Shown one piece after another: positions 1-10,899 of a DNA stretch of 64,000 bases; the stretch's first letter is position 1, and the number at the start of each line of letters is the position of its first letter. The DNA comes from Holothuria scabra (lineage: Eukaryota > Echinodermata > Holothuroidea > Aspidochirotida > Holothuriidae). The DNA lies in contig CM074193.1 in NCBI GenBank assembly GCA_037179385.1, forward strand, positions 43,863,082 through 43,927,081, given 5' to 3'. The notes beneath the pieces were generated by a model. It searched no databases. It was not told where the DNA came from and saw nothing but the letters and a program-made list of their open reading frames with translations. The translations under genes were made by a program, and so were the position numbers.

Positions 1-1090
1 GAAACCGGCAACTCTGCCCCTCTGTTTAGTAAGGCGTAATCCACCAGCTATCCCTTCCTTGTTTTTCTTCTGGTTCCAGCCATGATGGGTTATAAGAACT
101 GTAATAAAAATTTACAAAATTAAGGAAACCGAAGATATCCACACTCTACATTTCAAGGATACCACGTCATTATTTTGTTCCAAAAGTAGCCGCTAGAAGG
201 GTGGGGCCCGTGACTAAAAGAAGGGGGCGGGGAACTGGTATTCTGCAGCTAAGACCTAAAAATATTCCTGCCGTCTTTCCTTCTAGCAAATTTTGTGCAC
301 CTTGGACCAAATTTATACAGACCCTCTAGCCTTCTAAATTGAAATGCCTGCTAACACAACTTTTTTTGAGGGCCACTGGGACTTACCGGGATTCGGACAC
401 ATTCCAGCTCCCAATCCTCATTCTACCAAATTTGCTCAAATTGATATACTCGGTACAAAATAAAACTAATGTCAATTTTATTATTTTTGGATTAATATAA
501 GTGCTGTTACGATATTTACTTTTCATATCCGATTTTAGGCACGGCATCGATATCCGAACATACGACTTAGGAGCCTCAGTAACGTAAATGACATTGCCTA
601 ATGACAGTTCCTGGACAAAACAATCTGAAAATTGATCTCTTCAGCAAGGATCATGAACTGTTTCCATGCAGAGGAAAAATTGGCCTTCCTCAAAGTGCCA
701 GCTCTGGTGAATTAACATAAGTTTCAAATATAAATTGTAGGTGAGATATTCATAAAAATTGCCACATTCAATTGATAATATCTCGAGAACCGAACATGGG
801 GAATGACAAATAAAAATGAACAGGATGCTTCAAAATATTTCCCATTTTGATACATGAAAAGTAAATTTTGCTCTGAACTTTTTTTTATCGATATAGCCAA
901 TGTACTAACTGTACTGACTAATCTTGCTTGTCAGTGCCATTTATGACGTCAGTCAGGGCGGGTAACATGGTCGTTTGCAGGATGTCAGTCTGTATCCACT
1001 AGGTGCGGATACTGTTTCGCAATCACAGCAGCAGAGACATTGAAGCACTCACAAGTACAGGTTGGTCACCATGAATATTTTGATTTTATT
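1..1090. other. Non-coding stretch, nothing recognised
   Basis: AT-rich sequence with no open frame of note on either strand and no recognisable repeat boundary. It precedes the first TTAA-type MITE copy. Confidence 0.5.
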
Positions 1091-1401
1091 TTAAAGGATC
1101 AAACCTCTCACCCCAAACTACACTTTTGGTACCCGGGTACCGAAATTCTCAAATGGCTCGGCTCTTTGACTGACAGCTACTTCAAACAATGCAGATTGCA
1201 AACTTGAAAGCTTATATTACACAGCATGTACGGTACTGAGAGTGTTTTGATTATATAAATTGAGTTTTCCTATACTCACCCTGAAGCAATAAACTGAGAT
1301 TGTGTCTGGATGAGGAGGAATTTCAGACAATTGTGGGAGGGGCTTTAGTAAGGGAGTTAGGAGAATTGGTACTGTTTGGGGTGAGAGAACAGGGCCTTTA
1401 A
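1091..1401 (-). mobile_element. MITE family 1, copy 1
   Basis: A ~310-bp unit bounded by TTAAAGG...CCTTTAA. Both ends read inward as an AAAGG-led segment followed by CTCTCACCCCAAAC, so the termini form inverted repeats. The same unit recurs at 4570, 45144, 45607 and 50699. No transposase is encoded, so it is non-autonomous. The TTAA at both edges fits a TTAA-targeting transposase (piggyBac or Kolobok type), but because the ends read TTTAAA the exact duplication cannot be separated from the element. A 62-codon open frame here on the minus strand is a property of the repeat, not a gene. Confidence 0.8.
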
Positions 1402-2920
1402 GCAATAGATGGCAAAGATTACCCTGTACCTTGCGCAGATATTACATATTAATTTCTTTCCCTAAATAGCAGAGACCTTTATGAACGGCTGTTTAAGAGT
1501 CGTTATTTTCAATTCAAGATTTATGTAGAAATATCTAACAGAGGGGTAAAGTAAATCATACCACTCACGAACAAGTTCACAGTATTTATCATGAGTCGAT
1601 CATTAACTAACGATCTCGCCCAAACATTGAACAAATAATACATTTCACTCACATTTGATTCTTAAACTGTTTTAAGCCTCAGTTTCTGATCTTGCGAAAT
1701 AGTCTCATAAATTTTCAATTACATTATAAAAAACAGTTATTTGATGATTTTCGGCGAATAGTAACAAACAAAACTTGCCAATATTCTTGCCGAATGTCAT
1801 CGGTCAAATAATTTCACGTTATTTAAAAATTAAAATATCTTTAGCTTAAACATTTTTAAGATTCACTCTGGTTGGACAGAGAAAACACTCGTCATTTTGA
1901 CATGGAATGGGAAAGAACTTAAAAATAGTTAAACTCGATTACGTAAAACCGTTTTCGCGTACCAGCTCACAGACCGATTCGCCGAAAAATCCTGCTGTGC
2001 GCAATTTAGATGTAAACATTCCCTTATAAATTTTTCAATACCTTTTACTGATTTGTTTTCCTCGACACGTTGTAATTTTGTTTAATTCAGAATGAGCAGT
2101 TCCTCAAAAGAAGAAGAAGAAAAAAGAAAAGCAATTAAATGAAAGTCGCAGCGAAGGACAAAATATTAAACCTTTGGCCTTTCTCTGTAGAACCGTTAGA
2201 ACAGATGTTAATTACTTACAGAACTTAACAATGTTTAAGATAAGTGAATACATTTGTTCTTTTCTTCTAAATCTTGAATGAAAATTTCGGTCAACTGATC
2301 TTCGATAACATTTTGATAAACCTCGATAACCTGGCACTGAGTAAACTCCTACTCTTGAGTATGAGAAAAAATGAAAATATTTATTCTTGCCAAGGCCTGA
2401 AAAGATATCTCATAATTACCAGTTCCTCTTCACTGTGCCTGGGACTTATTTTATTACTAGTCTACCTTTAGGTTTTACAGGCCATAGCTTCCTGAACATT
2501 TAATAAGAGCTATTTTGAACCATGTGCCGATTGAATGTGCTGCTAAATGAAACACAAAGTGAAAGAAAAAAAACTCACGGTGATTATCATCTTAGCATTT
2601 TTCCGCTCAATAGTTGTGACCTTGTTATAACACGAAGGCGTTGCCTAATATGTACCGCTATCACAATAATTTCATATTGCTGGCAATGGCTACTTCTCCG
2701 AAACTGATACTTTGGATGTTTCCGTAAATAGACCATGCAGCAGAATGTACTAGAGGACTTCAGGTGATATATAAGCTCGCATTAATAAGGAAGCATTCGG
2801 TCTCAATAACTGGGCAGTGTTTCTAATACGCCTGCTCTTATAAATCACTTCACCAAAAAAAAACCCTTTGTCAAAGTTATCTTTCATTATTTTTCAATTG
2901 TTCCAATTATTTTGTCAAAT
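1402..2920. other. Upstream region of receptor A, no gene seen
   Basis: AT-rich and without a convincing coding frame. Short frames at 2274-2471 and 2522-2707 (+) have no family resemblance, no splice context and skewed composition. Any receptor A promoter should lie here, but I see no unambiguous core promoter. Confidence 0.4.
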
Positions 2921-4105
2921 ATGTCGAATTTTTCATGGACTGGATTATTCTTATTTATGTTTTGGAAACTGCTCAAATTCTCGTATTCTAGTGAAATAGC
3001 AGTGGACCCGCAGGACGTCGTTGTTAATGTAAGCCAAACTGCTTTTCTAAATTGTGTTATCTCAAGCAATAAAAGTACAGATGATTTTAAAGCATATTGG
3101 TTTAAAAGTGAGAATACAACAGCTCCTGGCTCTTTTTTAACATACAACCGAAATACATATCATCCATCACTTCGGGGTACAGTCACAGTGAGAGGAACCG
3201 GTTATCATTACACTTTGGAAATAATAGATACAGATATATTGGACAGAGGCTACTACTTCTGTGGTGTTTTTGATCGCGGGGGAATCGTATACTCCAGAAG
3301 AGCACGATTGGACATTCATGATCCAAGCATTGGTCTTTCTTGTCGCTTTGAACCTAGTATTATCGCTCTCTCGATGTTGGCGACAGGATTACAATTAAAT
3401 GCCTACCTTTCAATGCCACCTCTACTAACCAGTCCTTAGCAATGTGGGAAGGACAAAACGGTGACAGGATACCACATTCCACTATTACTCATGGAAGGGA
3501 TGGATTAATTTCTTACCCTCTTCAATTAGAAAAAGAAGATCGGAATAAACCGTACACCTGCACACCGTCGGAGAAATATCCCGATGTGAACAATTGTACT
3601 GTATTTCCTCTGTTACATCCCACGATACGTCTAACACCGAGAAAGGCTATAACTGAACTGGGAGGAACAGTGATATTTACGTGTGAAATTAACGGCAGCC
3701 TATATTTTAATCAGTTCATGTGGGTACTCAGCTTTGAAAAGAGAGGCATCTTAAATTTGACAGAAAGCAGTGGACGACATATCGTTTCATCAAACGGTGT
3801 TTTGGGAAGATTATCTATCACAAATGTCACAAATTTTGAAAACAATACCTTAGTGAGGTGTCAAGCTACAAACTCTTTTGGAGAAGAACTACATGTGCAA
3901 GCCTCTGTGTTTGTGGAGACAGGAACCAATGACGCCACAACCTCTTCAAACCTTGTTATATCTTTTGATTCACCATATGTTCCATCTCAAAAATCATTGA
4001 TCTTTGATGATGATGTACTGGATCTTAGAACAGTTAGTCAAATTTTTACTACAGGAAACATCCGGGAAGATGGAGATTCATCGGTTATGGCAACAGGGCC
4101 AACAG

Positions 4106-5982
4106 GTTAAATAACAATGACATAAAAGTGAAACTTGAACGGTTTCGTCTTAACTTTTAACTACTCATAAATTTTGAAAATCCGTACATCATATGGCTGA
4201 TTTCTGTCTACCACACAACGCTAAGACAATTATGCAGGGAACACCTACTATCGTAGATTTATCCGTTAAGACTGAAGAGCCCAGTGGAAAAAATGCATGA
4301 ATAGCCATGAACTGAAGGGGGAAATAAGAAATTATGTGCCTTTTGTTTTTCGTTTTTCGTATTAGCAGTTTGACCTGTCGCCTAGCAGGTCGAAGCTTCT
4401 TCGAAGCGAATATAGTTATATATGGGATTAATTTTTCAAAGTAGGGTAATACCATTTTACGTTTTGCAAGCATGGTTTGCTTTAATTTCTGAAAATTCAA
4501 AGAATCAAACATTTACATGCGGTTTTATGTATCCCGAGCAGACTTTGTATGAAAACACGCCCTTGAGTTTTAATGGCCCAATTTTCTCATCCCAAACAGT
4601 ACCAATTCTCCCAACCTTCCTAATTAAGCCACTCCAGTAATTGTCTGAAATTCACCCTCATTCAGACGCAATCTCATTTTATTGCTTCAGGGTGAGTATA
4701 GAAAGCTCAAAGTATATTATCAAAACACTCTCAGAACAGTTCATGCTGTGAAATATAAGCTTTGGTACTCTGCATTGTTTGAATTAGCAGTCAATCAAAA
4801 AGCTGAGCCAATTGAGAGGTTCTGTTACCCTATACTAGAAGTGTGGTTTGGGGTGAAATGATTGTCCCTTTAATTGGTCAAGTCTTCCCGCCTACCGGTA
4901 TGTTTTTTTTTTCATACTATATTTTGCCTTGATCACAGTTTGAGAAGACTTGACCTTTAGGAGAAGAAGAAAAAAAAAAAACATTTCGCCTATTCTTTTT
5001 ACACATGTTTCATATGGAAAAGCGTAACTCAATATGTTAGTCCTATTTACCACACAAAATGCACACAATAACTTCAGTTTTAACCAAAATACACACATGG
5101 ATGCTAAATAACTAACAAGCAGGAATGCTTAGTGGGTTTAGGGTCACAGAATTCGATTTTATCTTAATCATACACTGTTAATAATTCGGTACATTTTCAG
5201 AAGAACAAAACAAAGAGATAAACAGCGATTACAGAAAAAAATGTAGATACTTATTACGAGATCATTTTTGTAATCATTATGTTTGATGTTTGTCTTTACG
5301 CTTTGTTGTGTAAAATTTTCAGCGAATTTTGAGCCTTTTCCTAAAGTGTAGTCCATAATATTACCCCAATTCCTAAATTAACGCCATACCCCTAAAACTA
5401 CTCCAGCCAATGAAACTATAACCTTCCATCACGTTGTGTATCTAACATTCTGTCACAATGTCGTAGTGCAATTTTGTAACATTTGTACTGCAATTTTGGT
5501 TTCCCCTCTCTTTTCTCTTTCCTGAGGTCATTTTGGTAAACTTGTCATTTAGTACACCTAAGAGGGTAGAAAAATGGTGAAAAAACGTCTTTTGCTGAGA
5601 ACGGGAGGGGTTTGAACATCAATTAATCCATCCAAACATGTCAAAACGTCCAAAATATGAAAGACCACTACTTTCCAGAGATAATACTTTTCAAATGTTT
5701 TTTTTTTCTTCTTCTTTGTTTTCCTTTTTAACCTGAACATAAAACGATGGTCAAATTGATAAGTTAAGGACTGAGAATTCAGTTAAAATTCTACTTTTTG
5801 AAATATGAACAGGAAACAAATTTTCAGATTCCTTACACGAAAAGGCGGCAATGAACCAGTAAGGCGGAGAAGTTTCAAAATTTATAAGTTACCTAAAGGC
5901 GAGAAAATTCTTCCAACTGTTGATCATTGAAAGTTTGGTGTATTTTAACTAAGCTTATCATTTGTTCCTTTCTTACCTACAG
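4106..5982 (+). other. Intron of receptor A
   Basis: Bounded by GT at 4106 and by a CTTTCTTACCTACAG acceptor ending at 5982; joining the flanks keeps a phase-1 frame across the junction from the stalk into the membrane exon. It contains MITE family 1 copy 2 (4570-4873) and otherwise only AT-rich sequence. Confidence 0.75.
4570..4873 (+). mobile_element. MITE family 1, copy 2 (intronic)
   Basis: The same ~305-bp unit as at 1091 but in opposite orientation: it opens with a TTAA-GGCCCAA end and closes with GTCCCTTTAA, sharing the internal TGCTTCAGGGTGAGTATA block. It sits in the intron between the ectodomain and membrane exons of receptor A. Confidence 0.8.
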
Positions 5983-6144
5983 ACCTAACACCTGTGATGG
6001 TAATTCCTGTTGTTGCCTTCATCACCCTTAGCCTCGTTGTTCTACTCCTATGGCAGAAAAAATACAGAGCTGAACGGAAACACCACTGTCCACCTTCACC
6101 AAACCTACCAAATACCACTAACACCATCTCAGTAAATGAGAAAA

Positions 6145-6488
6145 CATCGACTGCACCAGATCCAGTGAGATCGCATTTTTATCACTCCTACGACGATTCG
6201 TATGATTCTCTACCACACAAATCTAAGGACATAACAACAGATACCGTAGTAATGAATTCGTTAAAGAATTTTCCGCAACGAACATCTGATAGCCAACGAA
6301 AATGTGGAAACGAGGAAATACTGACTGCACCAGATCCAGTGGAATCACATTTTTATCACGACTACGACGATTCGTATGACTCTTTACCACAGAAATCTAA
6401 GATCTAAACAACCGATACCGTGGAGATGAATTCGTCTCCAAAATTTCGAAAAAGCACATCTGCTATCCAACTCAAGGATGGAAATGAT
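6145..6488 (+). repeat. Tandem internal duplication in receptor A tail
   Basis: Two consecutive units (about 6145-6318 and 6319-6488), each encoding ...APDPV-x-SHFYH-x-YDDSYDSLP-x-KSK... followed by TTDTV-x-MNS. They double the Y-D-S-L motif. The second unit carries substitutions that create the in-frame TAA at 6405. Confidence 0.8.
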
Positions 6489-7009
6489 GCGGATACATAT
6501 GCAACATTGGAAGACGAACCTGCTTACACCGAAGCAGATGCGCATCGTTCGTCTCACAGTGGTAGCAAACGGGTGGATGAGTACTTCTCTGCCATTTTGT
6601 AAGGGAAACAATATATGAAGGAAAAAACTGCAATTGAATCATATTTACGTTTCATCTTCAATTAGCATATTTTTGGAACGGTTATTTCAATCCGCAAATT
6701 TCTTGTCATGCGGAGGACAAGTCTCTTTCGGTATAGCCAGAAATTGGACTGTGATAATAAACGTTTGGTCGTCAGGTACCGCCTACGTATTCAGAAGAAA
6801 TCTGATGTTCAACATTATGAAATCTTGGGCTTTAATAAGGATTAGAGATCCATCAATTCATAAAATTCAAGAAATGTCTGACGGTTATCTGCGACGTGTT
6901 TATTGTCTCTGGAAAATCGTTTTTTTAGGGTAATCGGCCTTGAAAGATAACTCGTGAGTTACTAGGTTCAGAATAGACTATTTATTGCACTGGTGCAGCT
7001 AGCAATTCT

Positions 7010-7500
7010 TAACTGGGAGGCATAGCACGTTTTGAGGGGTCAAACCAAAATTGCAACCAAAAAGCGAACGGGATTATGTCAATTTTGAGGAGCAGGGGTT
7101 TTTCAGCCAGAATATGTAATTTTGGTCGAAAGACTATCTAAGAGAAGCGACAGCATCGGTGGGCACGGAGCGCACCTCGGACCCTGCAGACAGTCTGAAA
7201 TGACATATTTTGAGCTTCCCTTTGCAATAAAATATTCACTTGAAATAAATTAGCAAACTGCAAAGTGATTATAAGGCTACGAAAAAGATTTTTCTTATCG
7301 AAAAATGTAACTTTTGATGAAAGACTAAAGTATCTAAACGGAGGGCCACCAGTTGGCGAGGAAGAAAATGTTAAAATTCCGATTCCTCAAACCGCCGAAA
7401 AAGACAAGTCGCAATTTTTCGCTTTCAAGTTTGATTACAGTAGTGAAATAAAAAATTAGCGACTTTGTAAGTGATCAGAAAATTACCAAATAAAATGTAA
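7010..7500 (+). repeat. Dispersed repeat family 2, copy 1
   Basis: Shares GAAAGACTATCTAAG, the TCCCTTTGCAATAAAAT block and GATCAGAAAATTACCAAATA (to about 7495) in the same order with 46660-47012; a partial third copy is near 58838-59090. No protein-coding potential. Class unknown; an internally deleted DNA element or SINE-like unit is possible. Confidence 0.6.
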
Positions 7501-10204
7501 CACTAACTTGATAAGGGATCTTAATATATTCGGGGAAAGAACTGTACAACGCCGATTGAAAAAATGTAAATTATATAAACTCAATTGTTACTATTGGCTT
7601 AATTCAGGAGACTGATATGATGAAATTGTCTACGTGACTGTCTCACACCTCACTGAAAACGGTTTTACTTCTAACATATTTTAAAAAATGTCACGTTACG
7701 AGGTGGTTTAACTGATTCATCAGGCACTCTCATGGGGGGACATTTTCACACTGTATCAATGATATTATGTAATTGTAAAGCAGCCTAGTTTGCTATTTAT
7801 CATACCCCTATATTTGAAATTCGAACAACGGTAATGAAGGTCGATACCCGATTCTCATTACCGTTGTCCGAATTTCGACTGTAGGGGCAGGATATATGGA
7901 AAACTAAGCACCAAAAGCTCTGCAACTGAACACCCTTGGATCCCCTGTCGGTGCTATTAATTTGGTGATTGAAAACTTTTTTTCAATCTTCGTCCGAATA
8001 TTTTACCATTTTTGCAAGACTGAAGTATAAAGTGGGACTGAGTTAAAACTTTTCCATAAGCTGCACGAATGTGATGCAAATCTTTATCGTTTAATGCTGT
8101 ATGTACATTTCATTCTTTGAAAATAGAGGTTTCTGTTTTTAAAGCAAAGTTTGAGAGAATTCAGATAATCAGCCATTAGTGACATCCCGTTTTGCAAGAC
8201 TTAAAAACAGTGCTCAGAAATGATTGTTAAGTGATACGCTTCCCAAATGTGCTGCAATTAGCTAAAGTTTTTACCTTTTTGATTTCTCGATATTTAATGT
8301 ATATTACCCTGATAATGGTAGTTTTCGCGAAAAATGTTTGAAAAAGTTGCGAACATTCGATCATTTTGGACAATGTGATGCAAAAGAATGTGAGTGACGT
8401 AAAGCTTAACATTTTTAACCTTTTTGCAAATTCCTTTTTAATCTTGTTTATTTTTTCATGAAAATTTTACCCCAACTATGATTTTTACCTTTTTAGGGCA
8501 TATCTTTTTAAGACTTTGGGCACCCTCAGGACTTTTCTGAGTAGTTAAAACTATGCCAAATTTTTGAAAGTTAAGTAGGTGCCCGATTGTTTCCTAAATC
8601 CCGCCCGAACATTGATAAACGTGGGTGACAGTCTTCCCCCTTCCTTTCCCGCCTGGTTCGCCTATTGGCGCAACTGACACGTCCCTTTATAGCACATGGC
8701 GCCTTGACAAATAAATGGGGACGGCGAAAGTTTGGGAGGCCAAGGCCCCGAAGTCTCCCCCTCCTTATTGGCTACGCCATTGGTATATTGTACAAAAGTC
8801 AATGAACCATGAATGATGGAAGTGTTGACAATATATAGGGACTATTTCCATTACGGTGAAAACTTGTAATATTACATGAAAGTAAAACGTTGAATACACC
8901 GCACTGTACCCGAATGACGTCAACTAAGGCCGGTGCCTGATATGGAAAGTTTTCAAATGTTTAATCTTCAGATTTCTGTAAGGGTGAAATCCCCTCTAAC
9001 TTCATTCATGCTACGCCACTGCATCAGAGTGAATACTTCCTTTTTAAAACTTTATCAGACTTGAAAAGTTGCCCATTACAATTTCATTACCGTTGCAATA
9101 GATCTAACTGTTGCATTAACTATATGACTTAGATTTATTCATTTAATGCAGAAGCTTTATATATCTCTAACCAGCAAAACTGCAGTTCGAATATAAAAAA
9201 AAATCCTGTTTACACAACTATTGCATTTAACATAATAAATGAAAGATCACATGGCACTATTTCTCACTTAAGCAGGAAAGGGATTTTCCTGACATATCAG
9301 CAACTCGACTCTGTCTTAATTTGTCGTTTTTTAACAATTGCGGTGCCTAGTACACCCAGATTAACGACTTACATGTAATCATTATGTTGTCACACAAATA
9401 AATTAATTCTTAGTGCATTTTTTTTTTAAACCATTGCTCACTGTACAACGTCTAACAGGTACATAAGTTTACTCTAGGGTTGGATCTTAAGTCTAAAACT
9501 TTGACGTTTGCACTGTGAAAAGGTATTTTGGAATTAGAAGTTTTTCTAAACATTTTTCCCATACAGTGTGAACACGTTTAGATGCTTAACAACCGAATCT
9601 AATTCTTAGACAATTCGCGTTTGGTTTTGTCACAAATTAAGCATTTTATAGGCACACATAGTTATTTTTTAAATGTGTTTGCCAAGTGGCTGAAAAATAA
9701 ATGTTACATTACTAAACACGATTTCAGAGTGTGTACAGGTGAAAAGATGGCGCCTCTTGAAAATTCTAGGTTTACTCTCGAAACTCTGGAAAAACCTGCC
9801 ATTATGGATGTACGCATCAGAAACAGCTAATTTTTAAGCGTTGTTTGTGCTCTTAGGTCATTCCAAAAAGGTTCATAAATTTATTTTAACATTAAATTTC
9901 GTGCGTGGGTGTCATTTTTCAATTTTCATGAAATATTCTTATTTCAAAATAGGTTGAACTTGTTGGATATGTTGAAATATGGAGCTATCAGAGGAGGTCA
10001 AGTTTTTTACAGCAGGTACAGTAGTTGATATGACCTCTTCTGCCTCCTGCTGGGTTAAAAAGGCGTTATCCTTCCGTAGTGTATACGTTACAACTTAAAG
10101 TCACAAACTCGGGTTAATACCCACTTAATCTGAACAAAGATACACCGACTGTTTTGTAAAGGTTTTGTAAAGGCAAAGTGCTTGTTAAACCGTAGTCAGA
10201 AAAA
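7501..10204. other. Gene-free AT-rich region
   Basis: No coding frame with a recognisable product. It contains the 7805-7887 hairpin and, around 8690-8780, a decayed unit ending in a TTGGCTACGCCATTGG edge, like the CAG/GCGTAGCC family at 42831. The remainder is unclassified. Confidence 0.4.
7805..7887. repeat. Imperfect hairpin, ~33-bp arms
   Basis: Left arm CCCCTATATTTGAAATTCGA... through ACGGTAATGA is repeated inverted as TCATTACCGTTGTCCGAATT...GTAGGGG, with about four mismatches and a 16-base loop. Probably a collapsed palindromic element. Confidence 0.75.
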
Positions 10205-10899
10205 GTGCTTATCACCTGACGTCACAGGTGCTAAACCACGCCCACTGTCGGACAAATATCAACAGTGTTTTACTATGGAACGCGATCCACGCAAATCTTG
10301 ATAATAAACGGCGTGATTATCTTTAACAGCGTAGTAAATTTTGGTAACCACGGCGAAATTGTAAGTAGCCACGCGCTAAATTTCGTTAACAGCGGCGTGA
10401 TCAGGGGTAACCACGTACTTCAAAGGGTTAACGACGGCGTATTCGGTTTCAACAGCCAGCTAAATGTTGGTAACGTCCTTGTCGCGATCAACCGCCGGTA
10501 CTGTAGTTAACCATGTAATTTCAATCAACAACGTGCAAACAAGAGGTAGTGGTGCTGTTCCAGTTAACGCAAATACAATTAACGACGATGCAAATAGTAG
10601 TAACCATGTAAACTTAAATGGCGCTTGTAGTCAATAGTGCCGTTTAGATAGAAAGCTGCTGGGTGTGGGCGTGGCAAAGTGTTTACCAGTACTTCCACTT
10701 TTGCTTTGAATTTTAGCTGTGACTGACTTATGACAATCTAAAGTCACTTAGAACAGTGACATACTGGTGAGTGGAAACCTGTTTCATTGACCGATGTATT
10801 TCCCATTAAAAGGCTTTAGGCAATTTATTTGTAATTGATTTTACATTTCGACAACAAATAGGAAAGGAAATGAAAAGGCAACATTACCTCCTTTCATAA
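10205..10899 (+). repeat. Left arm of a large inverted pair with periodic GTTAAC/CGGCG core
   Basis: The arm matches the reverse complement of 15767-16670. Within 10290-10640 the motif GTTAAC(n)CGGCGT alternates with GGTAACCACG at roughly 18-20 base spacing. The flank toward 10899 (AACATTACCTCCTTTCAT) and the outer flank (GACGTCA...CCACGCCC... GTCGGACAAA) also match the other arm, so the repeated unit is about 700 bp. One frame reads as an Asn/Gly/Val-rich repeat peptide (10265-10510), then shifts frame and continues. Confidence 0.75.

Larger units (their letters stand above)
2921..6602 (+). pseudogene. Ig-type transmembrane receptor A (two exons, two lesions)
   Basis: Paralogue of receptor B at 25383. 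Exon 1 (2921-4105) starts at the ATG encoding MSNFSW, which aligns with MGNNLW of B; it gives a hydrophobic signal peptide, an Ig V-like domain ending in DRGYYFC, a second Ig-like domain containing NKPYTC and NNCTV, and a third Ig domain ending in NNTLVRCQA. A two-base excess near 3355-3360, relative to B, shifts the frame and meets a stop at 3437-3439; the downstream frame then matches B again. Exon 1 ends at a GT donor after 4105 (phase 1); exon 2 starts after the pyrimidine-rich acceptor ending at 5982. Exon 2 encodes a membrane segment and a short tail with two ~170-bp tandem units, each carrying S-Y-D-S-L-P. The second unit has an in-frame TAA at 6405-6407, after which the same frame continues to 6602 and includes T-Y-A-T-L-E-D. 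The ectodomain probably binds an unknown ligand. Either a decaying gene or one with assembly errors; the intact homologous reading beyond each lesion argues the loss is recent. Confidence 0.85.

Noticed and set aside
2912..2920. Earlier in-frame TTG as start of receptor A
   Set aside because: Non-ATG starts are not expected here, and the ATG at 2921 aligns with the receptor B signal peptide start.
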